From Poriferisodalis sp965262965 (GTDB taxonomy: Bacteria > Actinomycetota > Acidimicrobiia > Acidimicrobiales > Poriferisodalaceae), in contig NZ_OZ253573.1 of the NCBI RefSeq assembly GCF_965262965.1, forward strand, positions 2,356,001 through 2,420,000: a DNA stretch of 64,000 nt, given 5' to 3'. This document shows positions 43,437-52,851 of this stretch, one piece after another. The first letter of the stretch is position 1; each line of letters begins with the position of its first letter. Position numbers and translations under genes: made by a program. Under the pieces are notes generated by a model. It worked only from the letters and a program-made list of their open reading frames with translations. It was not told the DNA's origin and searched no databases.

Positions 43437-43486
43437 TGCCGGAACCATCAGACACAGCGGCACTAGTGCCGAAACCATCAGACACA
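43425..43486. repeat. Two 29-bp tandem units, each with a palindrome, after purH
   Basis: TTCCGGCACTAGTGCCGGAA (43425-43444) is a perfect 20-bp palindrome over the purH stop. A unit from 43428 to 43456 recurs at 43458-43486 with a single difference, the second palindrome being CGGCACTAGTGCCG. The site lies between convergent genes and may terminate both, though no T run is present. Confidence 0.7.
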
Positions 43487-43565
43487 TTGGGCATTCTCGG
43501 GCGTCAGGAATGCCTCGCGCATGGGACGCATCTGCCGGAGGCAGAAGCTGCAGACAGGCCAAGTG

Positions 43566-44507
43566 CTAGCGCTCGCGGCGTTGGGTCCAGGAGTCGATTG
43601 ATACGGCTCCAAGAATCACCGCTCCTTGAATGACCCTCTGCCAGATGGGGTCGACCTGGTGCAGGTTGAAGCCGTTGATCATCAGGGCAATGAAGAATGC
43701 GCCCGCGATGGTGCGCCAAACGGCACCCTCACCGCCCGCGATGGACGTCCCACCCACCACCACCGCGGCGATGACGCCGAAAACGAAGCTGAAGTCGTCC
43801 GAGGGCAACGCCGACAACGAACGCGACGACGACACCACCCCGGCCAATCCGGCGGCAGCTCCCGAGAGAGCAAAACAGATCGTCTTGACACGCGCGACCG
43901 GAACACCCGCGAGACGTGCGGCCTCGGCGTTGCCACCGGTCGCGTAGACGTGGCGACCAAAGCGTGTCCGGCTCAACAACAACCACGCTGTCGCTACAAC
44001 CACGGCCGCTAGCCATGCGCCGGTGGTGATACCCAGCCATCGGGTGCGTGCGATGGCGGGATACGCGTCGGTGGCGGCGCGCAGGACACTGCGGTCGCTC
44101 ACCAGGAAGCCGATTCCGAACACCATGAATGACGTGGCCAGCGTGGCGATGAACGAATTGACCTTCAGGGCGGTCACCACCAGACCGTTCGCAACACCGA
44201 CAACTAGCCCGACAGCCACACCAACTGCTGCCGCCAAGACGGCATTGCCGGTGGCGTTCTCGACCTGCAGGGCAAACAGGGGGGCCACCACAAAGACCGA
44301 TGCAGCCGAGATGTCGAACCCGCCCGCAATCATGGTGATGGTGGCGAATGAGGCAGCAATGAGCAGCGCTGATTGCTGATCGAGGATGTTGCGGAAGTTC
44401 GCCTGACTCAAGAAGCCGTCCGTCGTCGCAGCCAACAAGACAAACAGGACCGCAGTGACGACGGCGATTCCGTAGTGCCGGATCGCTGGAAGCGCGCGGG
44501 AGTTCAC
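43566..44507 (-). CDS. ABC transporter permease, ribose/autoinducer type
   Basis: A 313-aa protein with eight to ten membrane helices and the BPD_transp_2 loop (IATLATSFMVFGIGFLVSDR, GVIAAVVVGGTSIAGGEG). It forms the channel for the ATPase encoded two bases upstream and the lipoprotein before it. RbsC-like permeases carry sugars, nucleosides and other small polar compounds, so the substrate is not fixed by family. Confidence 0.9.
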   Translation of the reverse strand: MNSRALPAIRHYGIAVVTAVLFVLLAATTDGFLSQANFRNILDQQSALLIAASFATITMIAGGFDISAASVFVVAPLFALQVENATGNAVLAAAVGVAVGLVVGVANGLVVTALKVNSFIATLATSFMVFGIGFLVSDRSVLRAATDAYPAIARTRWLGITTGAWLAAVVVATAWLLLSRTRFGRHVYATGGNAEAARLAGVPVARVKTICFALSGAAAGLAGVVSSSRSLSALPSDDFSFVFGVIAAVVVGGTSIAGGEGAVWRTIAGAFFIALMINGFNLHQVDPIWQRVIQGAVILGAVSIDSWTQRRER

Positions 44508-44509
44508 GC

Positions 44510-46054
44510 TTAGCCGTCCGTGTCGGTGGTCGATCGGCTCGTGTTGCCGAAGGCGGCGGCGAGGAGGTCAGCCTCGACGATCTCGTCGCCGGCGAACTCA
44601 GCGACTATCCGGCCTCTGCGCATCACTAGTACGCGGTGGCAGGTGCCGATCACCTCCTCGAGCTCGGACGAGATCATGAGCACCGCGCAACCCGTGTCGG
44701 CCATGTCGTTGATCGTCTCGTAGATCGAACGCTTCGATCCGACGTCCACGCCTCGCGTCGGTTCATCGGCGATGAGCAGCCTCGGTTGTCCCATCGCCGC
44801 CCGGGCGAACAGCACCTTCTGTTGGTTGCCGCCCGAGAGCGTTGCTACCCGTGCAGTCAAGCCCGACCTGCGCACTCCCACGCGGTCGCATGCGACAGCA
44901 GCTGCTCGTTCTTCCTGGCGTGTCCGGATGCCGAGCCGGCCTTTGAAGCTGCCAAGGTGCGGCAGCGTCGTGTTGTCACGCACGGATCTCTGGGCGATCA
45001 GGCCCTGCTGGCGGCGCGACTCCGGAATCAGCGAGACGCCAGCAGCCAGTGCATCCGTGATCGAACCCGCCAAGCGGCTCCCGCACACCCGGATGGAGCC
45101 TGCCCCGAAACGCGACCCCCCGTAGACAGCGTGCGCGACCTCACTTCTTCCTGCGCCGACCAGCCCCACCAGCCCGACAATCTCGCCTGCCCGGATGCTG
45201 AAGGACACGTCGAAGAAGTCGATGACGCGTGCGTCTGTACGAGCCGAGTACAACCCGTCGACTTGCAGCACCAACGGTGCGCCGCGTGTCGGCGCAGGAG
45301 GCTTGGCGGGAAACACATCTCCTATACGGTGGCCGGTCATGCCCTCCACCAGCGACTCGTGGGTCTCGTCGCTTGCCGGGCCGGTGCGGACGATTCGGCC
45401 GTCCCGCATGATCGTCACCGTGTCGGAGACCGACAGCACCTCGTCCAGAAAATGCGACACATACACCACGGCCACGCCGCGCGCTGCCAGCTCGCGCACG
45501 GTGCGCCCCAGTTCGAGGGCTTCGTGACTGGCCAGCCGAGCAGTGGGTTCGTCGAGAACCATCAGGCGGGATCGGCGCCCCAATGCGCGCAGTATTTCCA
45601 CTTTCTGCTGATCTGCGACCGGCAGGGAGCCGACCCGAGCGTCGACGGGTACTTCCAAACCGTGTTCGGCAATCAGCGCCTCGACCCTGGCTCGATCGGC
45701 CCGACGCTTCGAGAACGGCCCGATGTGCTCTTCGGTGCCGAGCACCACGTTGTCCACGACGCTCATCGCGGGCAGCAGCGAGAGCTCTTGAGCGACGCCC
45801 ACCAGACCATGAGCAACGCCATCCGCCGGGTTGTCGAGGCGCAGCGGCGATCCGTCGAGACACAGTTCGCCCCCCTCAGGCGCATGAACCCCGAGCACAA
45901 CGCCGGCCAGGGTGGACTTGCCGGCACCGTTCTCGCCGACGAGTCCGTGAACTCGTCCGGCGTGGAACTCCACGCTGACGTCGGTCAGGGCATTGGTCGC
46001 GCCGAAGCGCTTGCTCACGTTGCGCACGCTCACAAGCGCTTCGGCGGTTGTCAT
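44510..46054 (-). CDS. ABC transporter ATPase, ribose type (two nucleotide-binding domains)
   Basis: A 514-aa protein. First domain: Walker A GENGAGKST, LPVADQQKVEILRAL, LMVLDEPTARL. Second domain: a degenerate P-loop (GLVGAGRSEVAHAV), signature LSGGNQQKVLFARA and ADEPTRGVDVGSK. This asymmetric layout is typical of RbsA/MglA. It drives import through the permease at 43566. Confidence 0.93.
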   Translation of the reverse strand: MTTAEALVSVRNVSKRFGATNALTDVSVEFHAGRVHGLVGENGAGKSTLAGVVLGVHAPEGGELCLDGSPLRLDNPADGVAHGLVGVAQELSLLPAMSVVDNVVLGTEEHIGPFSKRRADRARVEALIAEHGLEVPVDARVGSLPVADQQKVEILRALGRRSRLMVLDEPTARLASHEALELGRTVRELAARGVAVVYVSHFLDEVLSVSDTVTIMRDGRIVRTGPASDETHESLVEGMTGHRIGDVFPAKPPAPTRGAPLVLQVDGLYSARTDARVIDFFDVSFSIRAGEIVGLVGLVGAGRSEVAHAVYGGSRFGAGSIRVCGSRLAGSITDALAAGVSLIPESRRQQGLIAQRSVRDNTTLPHLGSFKGRLGIRTRQEERAAAVACDRVGVRRSGLTARVATLSGGNQQKVLFARAAMGQPRLLIADEPTRGVDVGSKRSIYETINDMADTGCAVLMISSELEEVIGTCHRVLVMRRGRIVAEFAGDEIVEADLLAAAFGNTSRSTTDTDG

Positions 46055-46106
46055 CGCTGAGCCGCGCCAGTTGCCGCCCCGGGAGGGAGGGGCGCGGAGG
46101 ACGGGC

Positions 46107-47276
46107 TCAGCCGTCCCACTGCGCGGTGAACAGATCCACGTTGTCGGCTGTCACCAATCCATTGTCTGGCAGTGCGGCTAGGGGATCCACTCCTCCGAAG
46201 TCGGGGCCGCCAGTGAGGGCCGAGACCATGGCTTCCATCGCGATGCGGCCCTCGTCGCCTGGGGCGCCGAAGACGCCGCCGAACCACCGACCTGCAGCGA
46301 TGCCTTCAAGCGATGGGGTCGAGCCTCCCCATCCGACGAGTCGCACATGGTCCAGCTTGCCTTCTTCGGCAAGCACGATCTCGGCGCCCTGCACCGATTG
46401 GTCTGCACCGACGAGCACGTCGAAGTCCGGCGCCACTTGCAGGATGTCCTGCGTGGCGTTGATGCCACCCTCTGGGCCCAGGTACTGGCCTTCGCCCTCG
46501 GCCACGATCGAGATGGACGGATGGTCAGCGATGACCTCGTCGAGCCCGGCGCGGGCGGCGTCATCGATGGGCAGCCCCTTGATCCCGTAGATGTACACGA
46601 CTTCGCACGGGTCGCGATCGGCGCAGGCAAGCACGGTGAGCTCGCCGAGACGTCTGCCGTTGACAAACGGCGCAGCCATCACGTTGGCGCTGACGCCAGG
46701 CACTTGGGGTTCTGAGGTGGAGAAGTCCTCGCCGACGACCTGGTTCAAGATGACTACTTCCATGCCTGCGTCGACTGCGGCGGCGATGTCGGGAGCAGAG
46801 CCGATCCCGTTGATCGAGACCAATATGACACCGTCGTACGCACCCGACGCAATCACGTCCTGAAACTGCGTCGTCTGCAGGCTCGGGTCGAATTGAGCGT
46901 CGAATTCGGTGACCTCCGCATTGTTGGCTGCCGCGACCGCCTCCATTTCATTGCGGGATGACAGCAGCCACGTGTTCGCCGAACTGGCCGACAGGTATGC
47001 GACTTGGAACGGTTCAGCGGGCTCGGCGGGATCCGGCTCGCTTTCTGCATCGTCGTCGTCTGTAGGCATTGCCGCTGTCGGTTCGGTCTCATCGGCGACC
47101 TCGGGCTCCGTCGCCGAAGCGGCCTCGGTTCCGTCATCGGGTGAGGCTGCGGTCTCCGCCGGGCTCGCAGTCGTGCCACCGTCGTCGCTGTCGCCGCACG
47201 CGGCGGTGGCCAACGAAATGGCTGCAACGAGAGCCAGCCAGATGAATGAGCGTCTCCTTCGCGAGATTGTCGCCAT
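46107..47276 (-). CDS. ABC substrate-binding lipoprotein, ribose-binding type
   Basis: A 389-aa protein. A signal peptide ends in the lipobox LATAAC; an acidic Thr/Glu/Pro-rich linker (about 30-85) leads to the periplasmic-binding-protein fold (VAYLSASSANTWLLSSRNEM, GVILVSINGIGSAPDIAAAV, VLVGADQSVQGAEIVLAEEG). It captures the substrate outside the membrane. A palindrome lies 27 bases before the start. The substrate is unknown; neighbours suggest an amino-acid or hydantoin-like compound rather than a sugar. Confidence 0.9.
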   Translation of the reverse strand: MATISRRRRSFIWLALVAAISLATAACGDSDDGGTTASPAETAASPDDGTEAASATEPEVADETEPTAAMPTDDDDAESEPDPAEPAEPFQVAYLSASSANTWLLSSRNEMEAVAAANNAEVTEFDAQFDPSLQTTQFQDVIASGAYDGVILVSINGIGSAPDIAAAVDAGMEVVILNQVVGEDFSTSEPQVPGVSANVMAAPFVNGRRLGELTVLACADRDPCEVVYIYGIKGLPIDDAARAGLDEVIADHPSISIVAEGEGQYLGPEGGINATQDILQVAPDFDVLVGADQSVQGAEIVLAEEGKLDHVRLVGWGGSTPSLEGIAAGRWFGGVFGAPGDEGRIAMEAMVSALTGGPDFGGVDPLAALPDNGLVTADNVDLFTAQWDG

Positions 47277-47302
47277 AAGGCGTCACCCCCAATTGGTGTG
47301 TC

Positions 47303-47320
47303 ACTCGACTGGTGTCGAGT
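47303..47320 (-). promoter_or_regulatory. Inverted repeat upstream of the importer operon
   Basis: ACTCGAC-TGGT-GTCGAGT, a 7-4-7 perfect inverted repeat between the PucR-type regulator gene and the binding-protein start. It is a candidate operator for that regulator. Confidence 0.45.
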
Positions 47321-47380
47321 CGCCCTCACACTAAGGTGCGCCCAAAATTGGAGATCTATGCCTCTTGACCTGCTGAATCC

Positions 47381-48988
47381 CTATTGAAGTGCATTTTGCA
47401 CAATAAGGCTCGGTTGGCGGTGTATCCGCAGCATCCGGCAAGCGAGCTGGAGGGAGAGCCTGTTCTCAGCGTCGTCGAGGGCTACTCCCAAGAGATCGGC
47501 GATGCGACGCATCCGGTTGGCGATCGTATTGCGATGGAGCCCCAGCATCTGCGCCGCCACGGTCGTGGAGCAACTGGAATCGAGATACACCTCGAGGGTT
47601 CGCAGGAGCTCGTGATCGCTGTCGACGTCAAGGACCGGCTGCAGGATGAACCGCGCATAGCGGGCAAAATCGTCGGAACCGAACCAGCCCATGAGCACTC
47701 GTTGGACGCCAAGTTGGTCGATGTGAGCAGCACCGGATCGGCCGCCGAACCGTGCGTTGGCGATGAGTGCTGCCTCGTGAGCCTCCGTGAGCGATCGACG
47801 CAGTCCGTTCAGATCGAGATAGGGGCGGCCGATGCCGGCGTGGACCTGTAGGCCCGAGTGTGCATTCACGAATGCTTCCAACGCGTCGCCCAGCTGCCGC
47901 ACCGTCGCCGAGTAGCTCTCCGCTGCCGGTTCCGCCGCATCGGTGACCCAACCGCTCCATCCGTCGTTGCGCTCGACGAGAGGGCCGTCCAGGCCGGCAT
48001 CGCGCAGCCGCTCGCGCACTTCTGCGTGCAAGTCGATGATTCTGGTCGTGTCAGCACCTCGCAGCGTCAAGTGGAGACCGGTGTTCCATCCCGCAGCGCT
48101 CCATCCCAACGCCAGCATCTGATGGCGGATGTCGCGTTCGTGAAGGTCGCTGGTCGCCAAGAGCTCATTCAGCACGGCGATTCGTCTGCGCGCGTCGCTC
48201 TCCGTTCGTGCTCGCGCCGATGACAGCAATGCCGCCAAGTGCCAGGAGCCGATCAGCATCAGGGATCGGAGCAGGCGCTGCATGCCACGCGAACCACCGC
48301 ATTCGGCCACCAGCCAGTAGTCGGCTTCCTCGGCGCGCTCGCCGAAGGTCAGCACTATCGGAGTGCTGTGCAAGGCCGCGGCGGTCGAGTTGTCCACGAG
48401 ATGAGCCGCGCCGGATGCCAGCCGGCGATCACCGATGTCGACCGGCTCGCCTGCCACCAAGCTGCGGTCCTGGCCGAGCAAGCAGACTCTTGAGGCGCTG
48501 AGGTTGGCAAGGACCTCGAGCACCCGGTCAACGCTTGCAACGTGTGATTGGCTGAGCGTGGCCAGCAACGAGTTCACTGCTGAGGCCTGCTCGACGTCGG
48601 ACGCCCACAACTGGGATCGCAGACGGTGAGTCAAGTGCAACGCGTCGGCGTCAGGTACGACGATCAGGGGGACATCGAAGCGGTTGGCGAGCCGGCGAAC
48701 GCCCAGTCCCAATTCGAAGCCAGGATTCGTGACGACAAGGCTCACCGCCCCAGCGTCGGCGATGATGCGGATGGCCATGTCGACCTGGTAGAAGTGCTCC
48801 CCGATTCCAGCAGCATCGAGCACGACGAATTCGCCCGGGCTCGGCGGCGAATCGTCTCTCAACCGCATGCGCAGGGCGACCTCCGAAACCGTCGCATGCA
48901 GACCGCTCTCACCGGCGAGGATCTCGGCGTCGGTGAATGCGGGCGAAGCCAGCATCTGCGCCACCGTGACCGGGCGCTCATTGCCCAT
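47381..48988 (-). CDS. PucR-family transcriptional regulator
   Basis: A 535-aa protein. The N-terminal PucR domain (VAQMLASPAFTDAEILAGES, GEFVVLDAAGIGEHF) senses a ligand in known members; the middle is GGDEF-like; the C-terminus carries the PucR HTH (TVAAQMLGLHRNTIANRMRR). Members control purine or amino-acid breakdown. Lying between the transporter and the enzymes and transcribed with them, it is the likely local activator or repressor. Confidence 0.9.
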   Translation of the reverse strand: MGNERPVTVAQMLASPAFTDAEILAGESGLHATVSEVALRMRLRDDSPPSPGEFVVLDAAGIGEHFYQVDMAIRIIADAGAVSLVVTNPGFELGLGVRRLANRFDVPLIVVPDADALHLTHRLRSQLWASDVEQASAVNSLLATLSQSHVASVDRVLEVLANLSASRVCLLGQDRSLVAGEPVDIGDRRLASGAAHLVDNSTAAALHSTPIVLTFGERAEEADYWLVAECGGSRGMQRLLRSLMLIGSWHLAALLSSARARTESDARRRIAVLNELLATSDLHERDIRHQMLALGWSAAGWNTGLHLTLRGADTTRIIDLHAEVRERLRDAGLDGPLVERNDGWSGWVTDAAEPAAESYSATVRQLGDALEAFVNAHSGLQVHAGIGRPYLDLNGLRRSLTEAHEAALIANARFGGRSGAAHIDQLGVQRVLMGWFGSDDFARYARFILQPVLDVDSDHELLRTLEVYLDSSCSTTVAAQMLGLHRNTIANRMRRIADLLGVALDDAENRLSLQLACRMLRIHRQPSLIVQNALQ

Positions 48989-49067
48989 GGTTCAAACCTA
49001 CTGAGGAAGTTCTTCGCGAATGACTTCGCTCATCAGTCTCATCGTGTCGCGCCGTAGGACCTTCGCG

Positions 49068-50090
49068 TCAGATCACTGCCGCTCGAAAGAAATCAACCAT
49101 GTTCGCGCTGGCGAATCGGAGTGCCCGATGCACCCCGAATCGCTCAACCAGGCGGCTCGACAGGCCCGCGAAGTCGGCTGGTGCTTTCAGAACGTCGATG
49201 AAGGAGATTTCATCGGGGTCGATCAAGAGTTGACGGCCGAGTATCGGGTTAACGGTGCGAACAAGATCGTCGATGAAGTCGGCGCCGATGCCTACATGAT
49301 CGTCGCCGGCGACGCGTGCTGCATGGGCGATGTGGTCGATGAAGTCGTCGAGCGTGGGTGCCGTTTCCGACACGAACGGCCCGAAGGCATTGATCCCGAC
49401 GAACCCGCCGGAGCCCGCCACCGTTCGGATCTGGACATCCGTGAGGTTTCGAGCGTGGCGGCACAGCGCTCGGCATGAGGAATGAGTTGCCACAAATGGC
49501 GCTACCGCCACCTCGGCGATGTGCTGCACCCCCGCGTCAGAAAGGTGGCTGACGTCCAGCACCATCTGCAGACGCTCCATCTCAGCGACGGCCTCAATGC
49601 CGAGCGAAGAGAGCCGGCTTCCGGTACCCGCTTCCGCTGTTCCGTCCGCCAGCATGGTGCGCCGATTCCACGTCAGCGATGCGAGGCGCACCCCCAAGCG
49701 AGACATCGTCTCGAACATGGCGAGCGACGAGCCGATGGGCTCAGCGCCCTCCAGGGCGAGCAGCAACGCTATCCGGCCGCTGTCGATGACGGGGTCGATG
49801 TCAGAACCGTGCTCGACTATGGCGACATCTGCCCGGTGCAGGTCAGCGATCTCATGGGCGAGGGCGATGATCTCCAACGTCCGCCGCAGCGCGGCCTCGC
49901 CGACGAATTGCTCTTCGGTGAAGATGGGGAGCACTTGGAACACGACGCCGCCCACTCGCAGGCCTGGCAGCCAATCGTCACCGAAGGGATCGGCAACACC
50001 GCGCTCTTTGCGATGCATGCACGCCAACAGCAGGTCGTTGTGGGCATCGGCGATCGGCAGGTGAGCGCGCTCAGCCTCTTCGGAGGTCAC
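49068..50090 (-). CDS. Membrane-dipeptidase family (peptidase M19) enzyme
   Basis: A 340-aa protein from GTG 50090. The zinc site is visible: ADAHNDLL (HxD), LALEGAEPIG (bridging Glu), LDVSHLSDAG and FVATHSSCRALC (His). M19 enzymes hydrolyse dipeptides, often with a D-residue, and some act on other amides. There is no signal peptide, so it is cytoplasmic. In this cluster it could release an amino acid from an imported dipeptide or ring-opened precursor. Confidence 0.92.
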   Translation of the reverse strand: MTSEEAERAHLPIADAHNDLLLACMHRKERGVADPFGDDWLPGLRVGGVVFQVLPIFTEEQFVGEAALRRTLEIIALAHEIADLHRADVAIVEHGSDIDPVIDSGRIALLLALEGAEPIGSSLAMFETMSRLGVRLASLTWNRRTMLADGTAEAGTGSRLSSLGIEAVAEMERLQMVLDVSHLSDAGVQHIAEVAVAPFVATHSSCRALCRHARNLTDVQIRTVAGSGGFVGINAFGPFVSETAPTLDDFIDHIAHAARVAGDDHVGIGADFIDDLVRTVNPILGRQLLIDPDEISFIDVLKAPADFAGLSSRLVERFGVHRALRFASANMVDFFRAAVI

Positions 50091-50156
50091 CGTGACGCAT
50101 CCTCACCGGGATGACCCCGGACGCAGAGCAGAGGGCGAGCTGGTCGCATGCACATC

Positions 50157-51731
50157 TCAAGCGAGCGGGCCGACGGCCTTCACCAGGACCCGGCAGCCGC
50201 CGCCGGGCACGTAGGTCATCGGCACCTCAGTGATCGCGGTGATGCGAATGCGGTCGGGATGGGCACCTGATCGAACCGCAGAGTTCGCCGCGAGCTCCTT
50301 CGCATCGTCAAGGCACTCCTCGCGGCTCGTGCGGTCATAGCTGTAGACGCGGTCGACGGTCCCCGAAGCCTCGGCGATGCCGGCCCCGTACGCGTTTGCG
50401 ACCGAGTAGTGCTGGGGCCTGAGGACCTGTGAGGTCCCGGGCACCCGCTCGGTGATGAGGTGAGCGCCTCCGCCGACCGCGAGCAGCGTGATCTCGGCCC
50501 TGCTCGACTTCATTCGATCGCTCATGATCGACACTTGGTCATCCACCCACGCCAAGGTGTCGCGGACGAGACCAGTGTCGAGATGCTGGACCAGCGCCGG
50601 GTCGCCGAAACCGTCGAGGCGCCCAGACGCCAGCGACACATCCGAGAGCGTCAAGGTCTCGCCGCCGACGCAGATGGCTTCGGTGGCCACGGCATAGCCG
50701 ACTGAATCGGGGCCGATCACGAGATCCGAACCGTTGCCAGCCCGCGCGTCGCGCACGATGGTGCCGCCGCCGAGTCCGATGGAGATCAGGTCCGGCATGC
50801 GGAAGTTGGTCCGCACACCGCCTACTTCGACTGCGGCGGTCGACTCACGCGGGAAGCCGTCCACCAAGATTCCGGCGTCGGCCGATGTGCCGCCCACATC
50901 GATGACGACCGCGTCATTCACCCCGGCCAGTGCGCACGCGCCTCGCATCGAGTTTGTGGGCCCCGATCCCAGTGTCAGCACCGGAAAGCGCCCAGCTTCA
51001 GCCGCAGTCAGCAGTGTTCCGTCGTTCTGTGTGAGGTAGGCGTCGACGGCGAGATCATGAGCGGCAAGGGCCTCTCCAAAACCGTTCACGACGTTGGACG
51101 CCACGCTCAGCAATGCTGCGTTGAGGATCGTGGCGTTCTCGCGTTCCAGCAGGCCGAGCGAACCCACCTGATGGCTCAGCGACACCGGAAAGGCCGCGCC
51201 GAGTTCGGTGCCCAGGATGTCGCCAGCACGCAGCTCATGGTCGCTGGTGGCTGGGCTGAAGGCAGCCGATACGGCGATCGCTGTGCAACCCGCGGCGGTG
51301 GCCTCGGCCGCGAATCGTCGAACGGCATCCGTGTCGAGCGGCGCAATCTCTGCACCGGTGTACTCATTGCCACCTTCGATGATCGACGAGGCGCCGATCA
51401 CCATGTCTCGGATGTCAGCGGGCCATGCTGCGCCGGGGCGCACGCCCAGTGACGAGGGTGCTGCCAAGCGCAACACGCCCACGGTGTCGAGCCCTTGTCG
51501 CTGGATGATCGCGTTCGTTGGGTGGGTCGTGCCGAGCATCGCTTTGGCGACCAGCGATTTTTCCACGTCCGAGAGCAGTTCGTCGAGGGACTCACGGATG
51601 CCCTCGATGGGTGCGGGGGTCGTGGCGACCTTGACCGCCCTGACGACATTGCCGGCGCTGTCGATGACGACCGCGTCGGTGTTCGTGCCCCCGACGTCGA
51701 TGCCGATGCGGAATTCGTCGACCGTGCTCAT
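50157..51731 (-). CDS. Hydantoinase/oxoprolinase-family protein (HyuA-like)
   Basis: A 524-aa protein. The start ATG 51731 gives FRIGIDVGGTNTDAVVIDSA, the phosphate-binding motif of the family. FSPATSDHELRAGDI, DVGGTSADAGILVDG (second phosphate loop) and GLGGGTIVRD follow. The start overlaps the DUF917 gene stop (ATGA), fitting the common HyuA-DUF917 partnership. It should open a cyclic amide or imide with ATP; which one is not clear. Confidence 0.88.
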   Translation of the reverse strand: MSTVDEFRIGIDVGGTNTDAVVIDSAGNVVRAVKVATTPAPIEGIRESLDELLSDVEKSLVAKAMLGTTHPTNAIIQRQGLDTVGVLRLAAPSSLGVRPGAAWPADIRDMVIGASSIIEGGNEYTGAEIAPLDTDAVRRFAAEATAAGCTAIAVSAAFSPATSDHELRAGDILGTELGAAFPVSLSHQVGSLGLLERENATILNAALLSVASNVVNGFGEALAAHDLAVDAYLTQNDGTLLTAAEAGRFPVLTLGSGPTNSMRGACALAGVNDAVVIDVGGTSADAGILVDGFPRESTAAVEVGGVRTNFRMPDLISIGLGGGTIVRDARAGNGSDLVIGPDSVGYAVATEAICVGGETLTLSDVSLASGRLDGFGDPALVQHLDTGLVRDTLAWVDDQVSIMSDRMKSSRAEITLLAVGGGAHLITERVPGTSQVLRPQHYSVANAYGAGIAEASGTVDRVYSYDRTSREECLDDAKELAANSAVRSGAHPDRIRITAITEVPMTYVPGGGCRVLVKAVGPLA

Positions 51732-52795
51732 GCTGGAAGCTCCACGAAGTCGATGTCGTAGCCGAACGCCCGAGGCCCGACGAGGTCGAGCATCCCGTCT
51801 TGATGCCATTCGGGTGCACACGGCATGCCGATCACGATCACCCGATTTCCATACGCCAATGCCTCGGTGGTGATGGGTTCGAAGGTCTCGCAGTCGAGCA
51901 GGCAGATGAGGTTGGGTGTGGTGATGGCGGGTTCGCCGTCGACAAACGCGATGAGATTCTCGTTCTGCACCTCGATGCGCATCGTTGCGTCGAGACCGTC
52001 GAGATCTTCGAGAATGACGGTGGAGCGGGCGAAGCCATCGGTGGTTCGCCTGTCGAGGTCCATCACCTTGCCGGTGAAAAACTTTCTCGAACCGGACTCG
52101 CTCAAGAAGCGCTCCCACGCCCCCACGGCGCCGTCCTTCACGGCTTGGAGCAGTCGGCCCATTTCGGTGCAGTAGGTCAGCGAGCCCTGAATCGCGTGCT
52201 CCGCCACCTGCGCGGCAGTGAGGGGATAGCAGCTGATGGAGTTGGCGAGTCCCAGCTGGATAACCGTGGTGCGGGCCAGTGTCTCAGCAACATGGTTTGT
52301 GGTCGTCTCGAAGACGGCTTGATTGCCCTTCTCGTCCGCGACAGACAACGGCCCCGCCGGCAGTCCGGCAAGCGTGAAGACCGTCATTTCGATCTGCGGG
52401 AAGGCCCGGCGCATCGAGTCGGCGTTGACGATGGGAAGGCCCATCTCGGCAGCTGTGGCGATCGGGAGCAAGGTGTTGCATCCGCCGACCTCGATGGGCA
52501 TGATCGCCGCGGGCTCCTTTCCGAGGTAGGAAGCAAGCGCCCGGACGCCGGCGACGTATTCGGTGCCTGCGGGGATCTTCTCCAATATCACGGTTGGAGC
52601 GCCGATCACCGCGGTCGTGAGCACTAGGGCATCGGGCGGCAGGTCCGCGGCGTTCACCACCTGGACCGGACCGTAGGTCTCGAGTGCTTGGTGGGCGACG
52701 AGCTTGGCGATGTAGGGGTCTCCGCCGCCGCCGCTGCCCAGCAGGGTCGCGCCGAGACAGAGTGCTTCGATGTCGTCGGCTGTCAGCGTTTCCAT
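51728..52795 (-). CDS. DUF917 family protein
   Basis: A 355-aa protein from ATG 52795. The glycine-rich start (CLGATLLGSGGGGDPYIAKL) and IMPIEVGGCNTLLPIA and NADSMRRAFPQIEMTVFTL are typical. DUF917 proteins nearly always accompany HyuA-type genes and are thought to be a subunit or partner. In-frame extension upstream to 52993 is not protein-like. Confidence 0.9.
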   Translation of the reverse strand: METLTADDIEALCLGATLLGSGGGGDPYIAKLVAHQALETYGPVQVVNAADLPPDALVLTTAVIGAPTVILEKIPAGTEYVAGVRALASYLGKEPAAIMPIEVGGCNTLLPIATAAEMGLPIVNADSMRRAFPQIEMTVFTLAGLPAGPLSVADEKGNQAVFETTTNHVAETLARTTVIQLGLANSISCYPLTAAQVAEHAIQGSLTYCTEMGRLLQAVKDGAVGAWERFLSESGSRKFFTGKVMDLDRRTTDGFARSTVILEDLDGLDATMRIEVQNENLIAFVDGEPAITTPNLICLLDCETFEPITTEALAYGNRVIVIGMPCAPEWHQDGMLDLVGPRAFGYDIDFVELPA

Positions 52796-52851
52796 GGCGT
52801 GTCCCTCAAGTGGTCGGTCCAACGAGTCTCGGCGGCAAGACCTGTCTATGT

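Noticed and set aside
43425..43486. CRISPR array
   Set aside because: Only two units are present, with an essentially absent spacer, and no cas genes are in the window.
44636..46060. Long rightward reading frame of 474 codons
   Set aside because: Antisense to the ABC ATPase, which has complete motifs.
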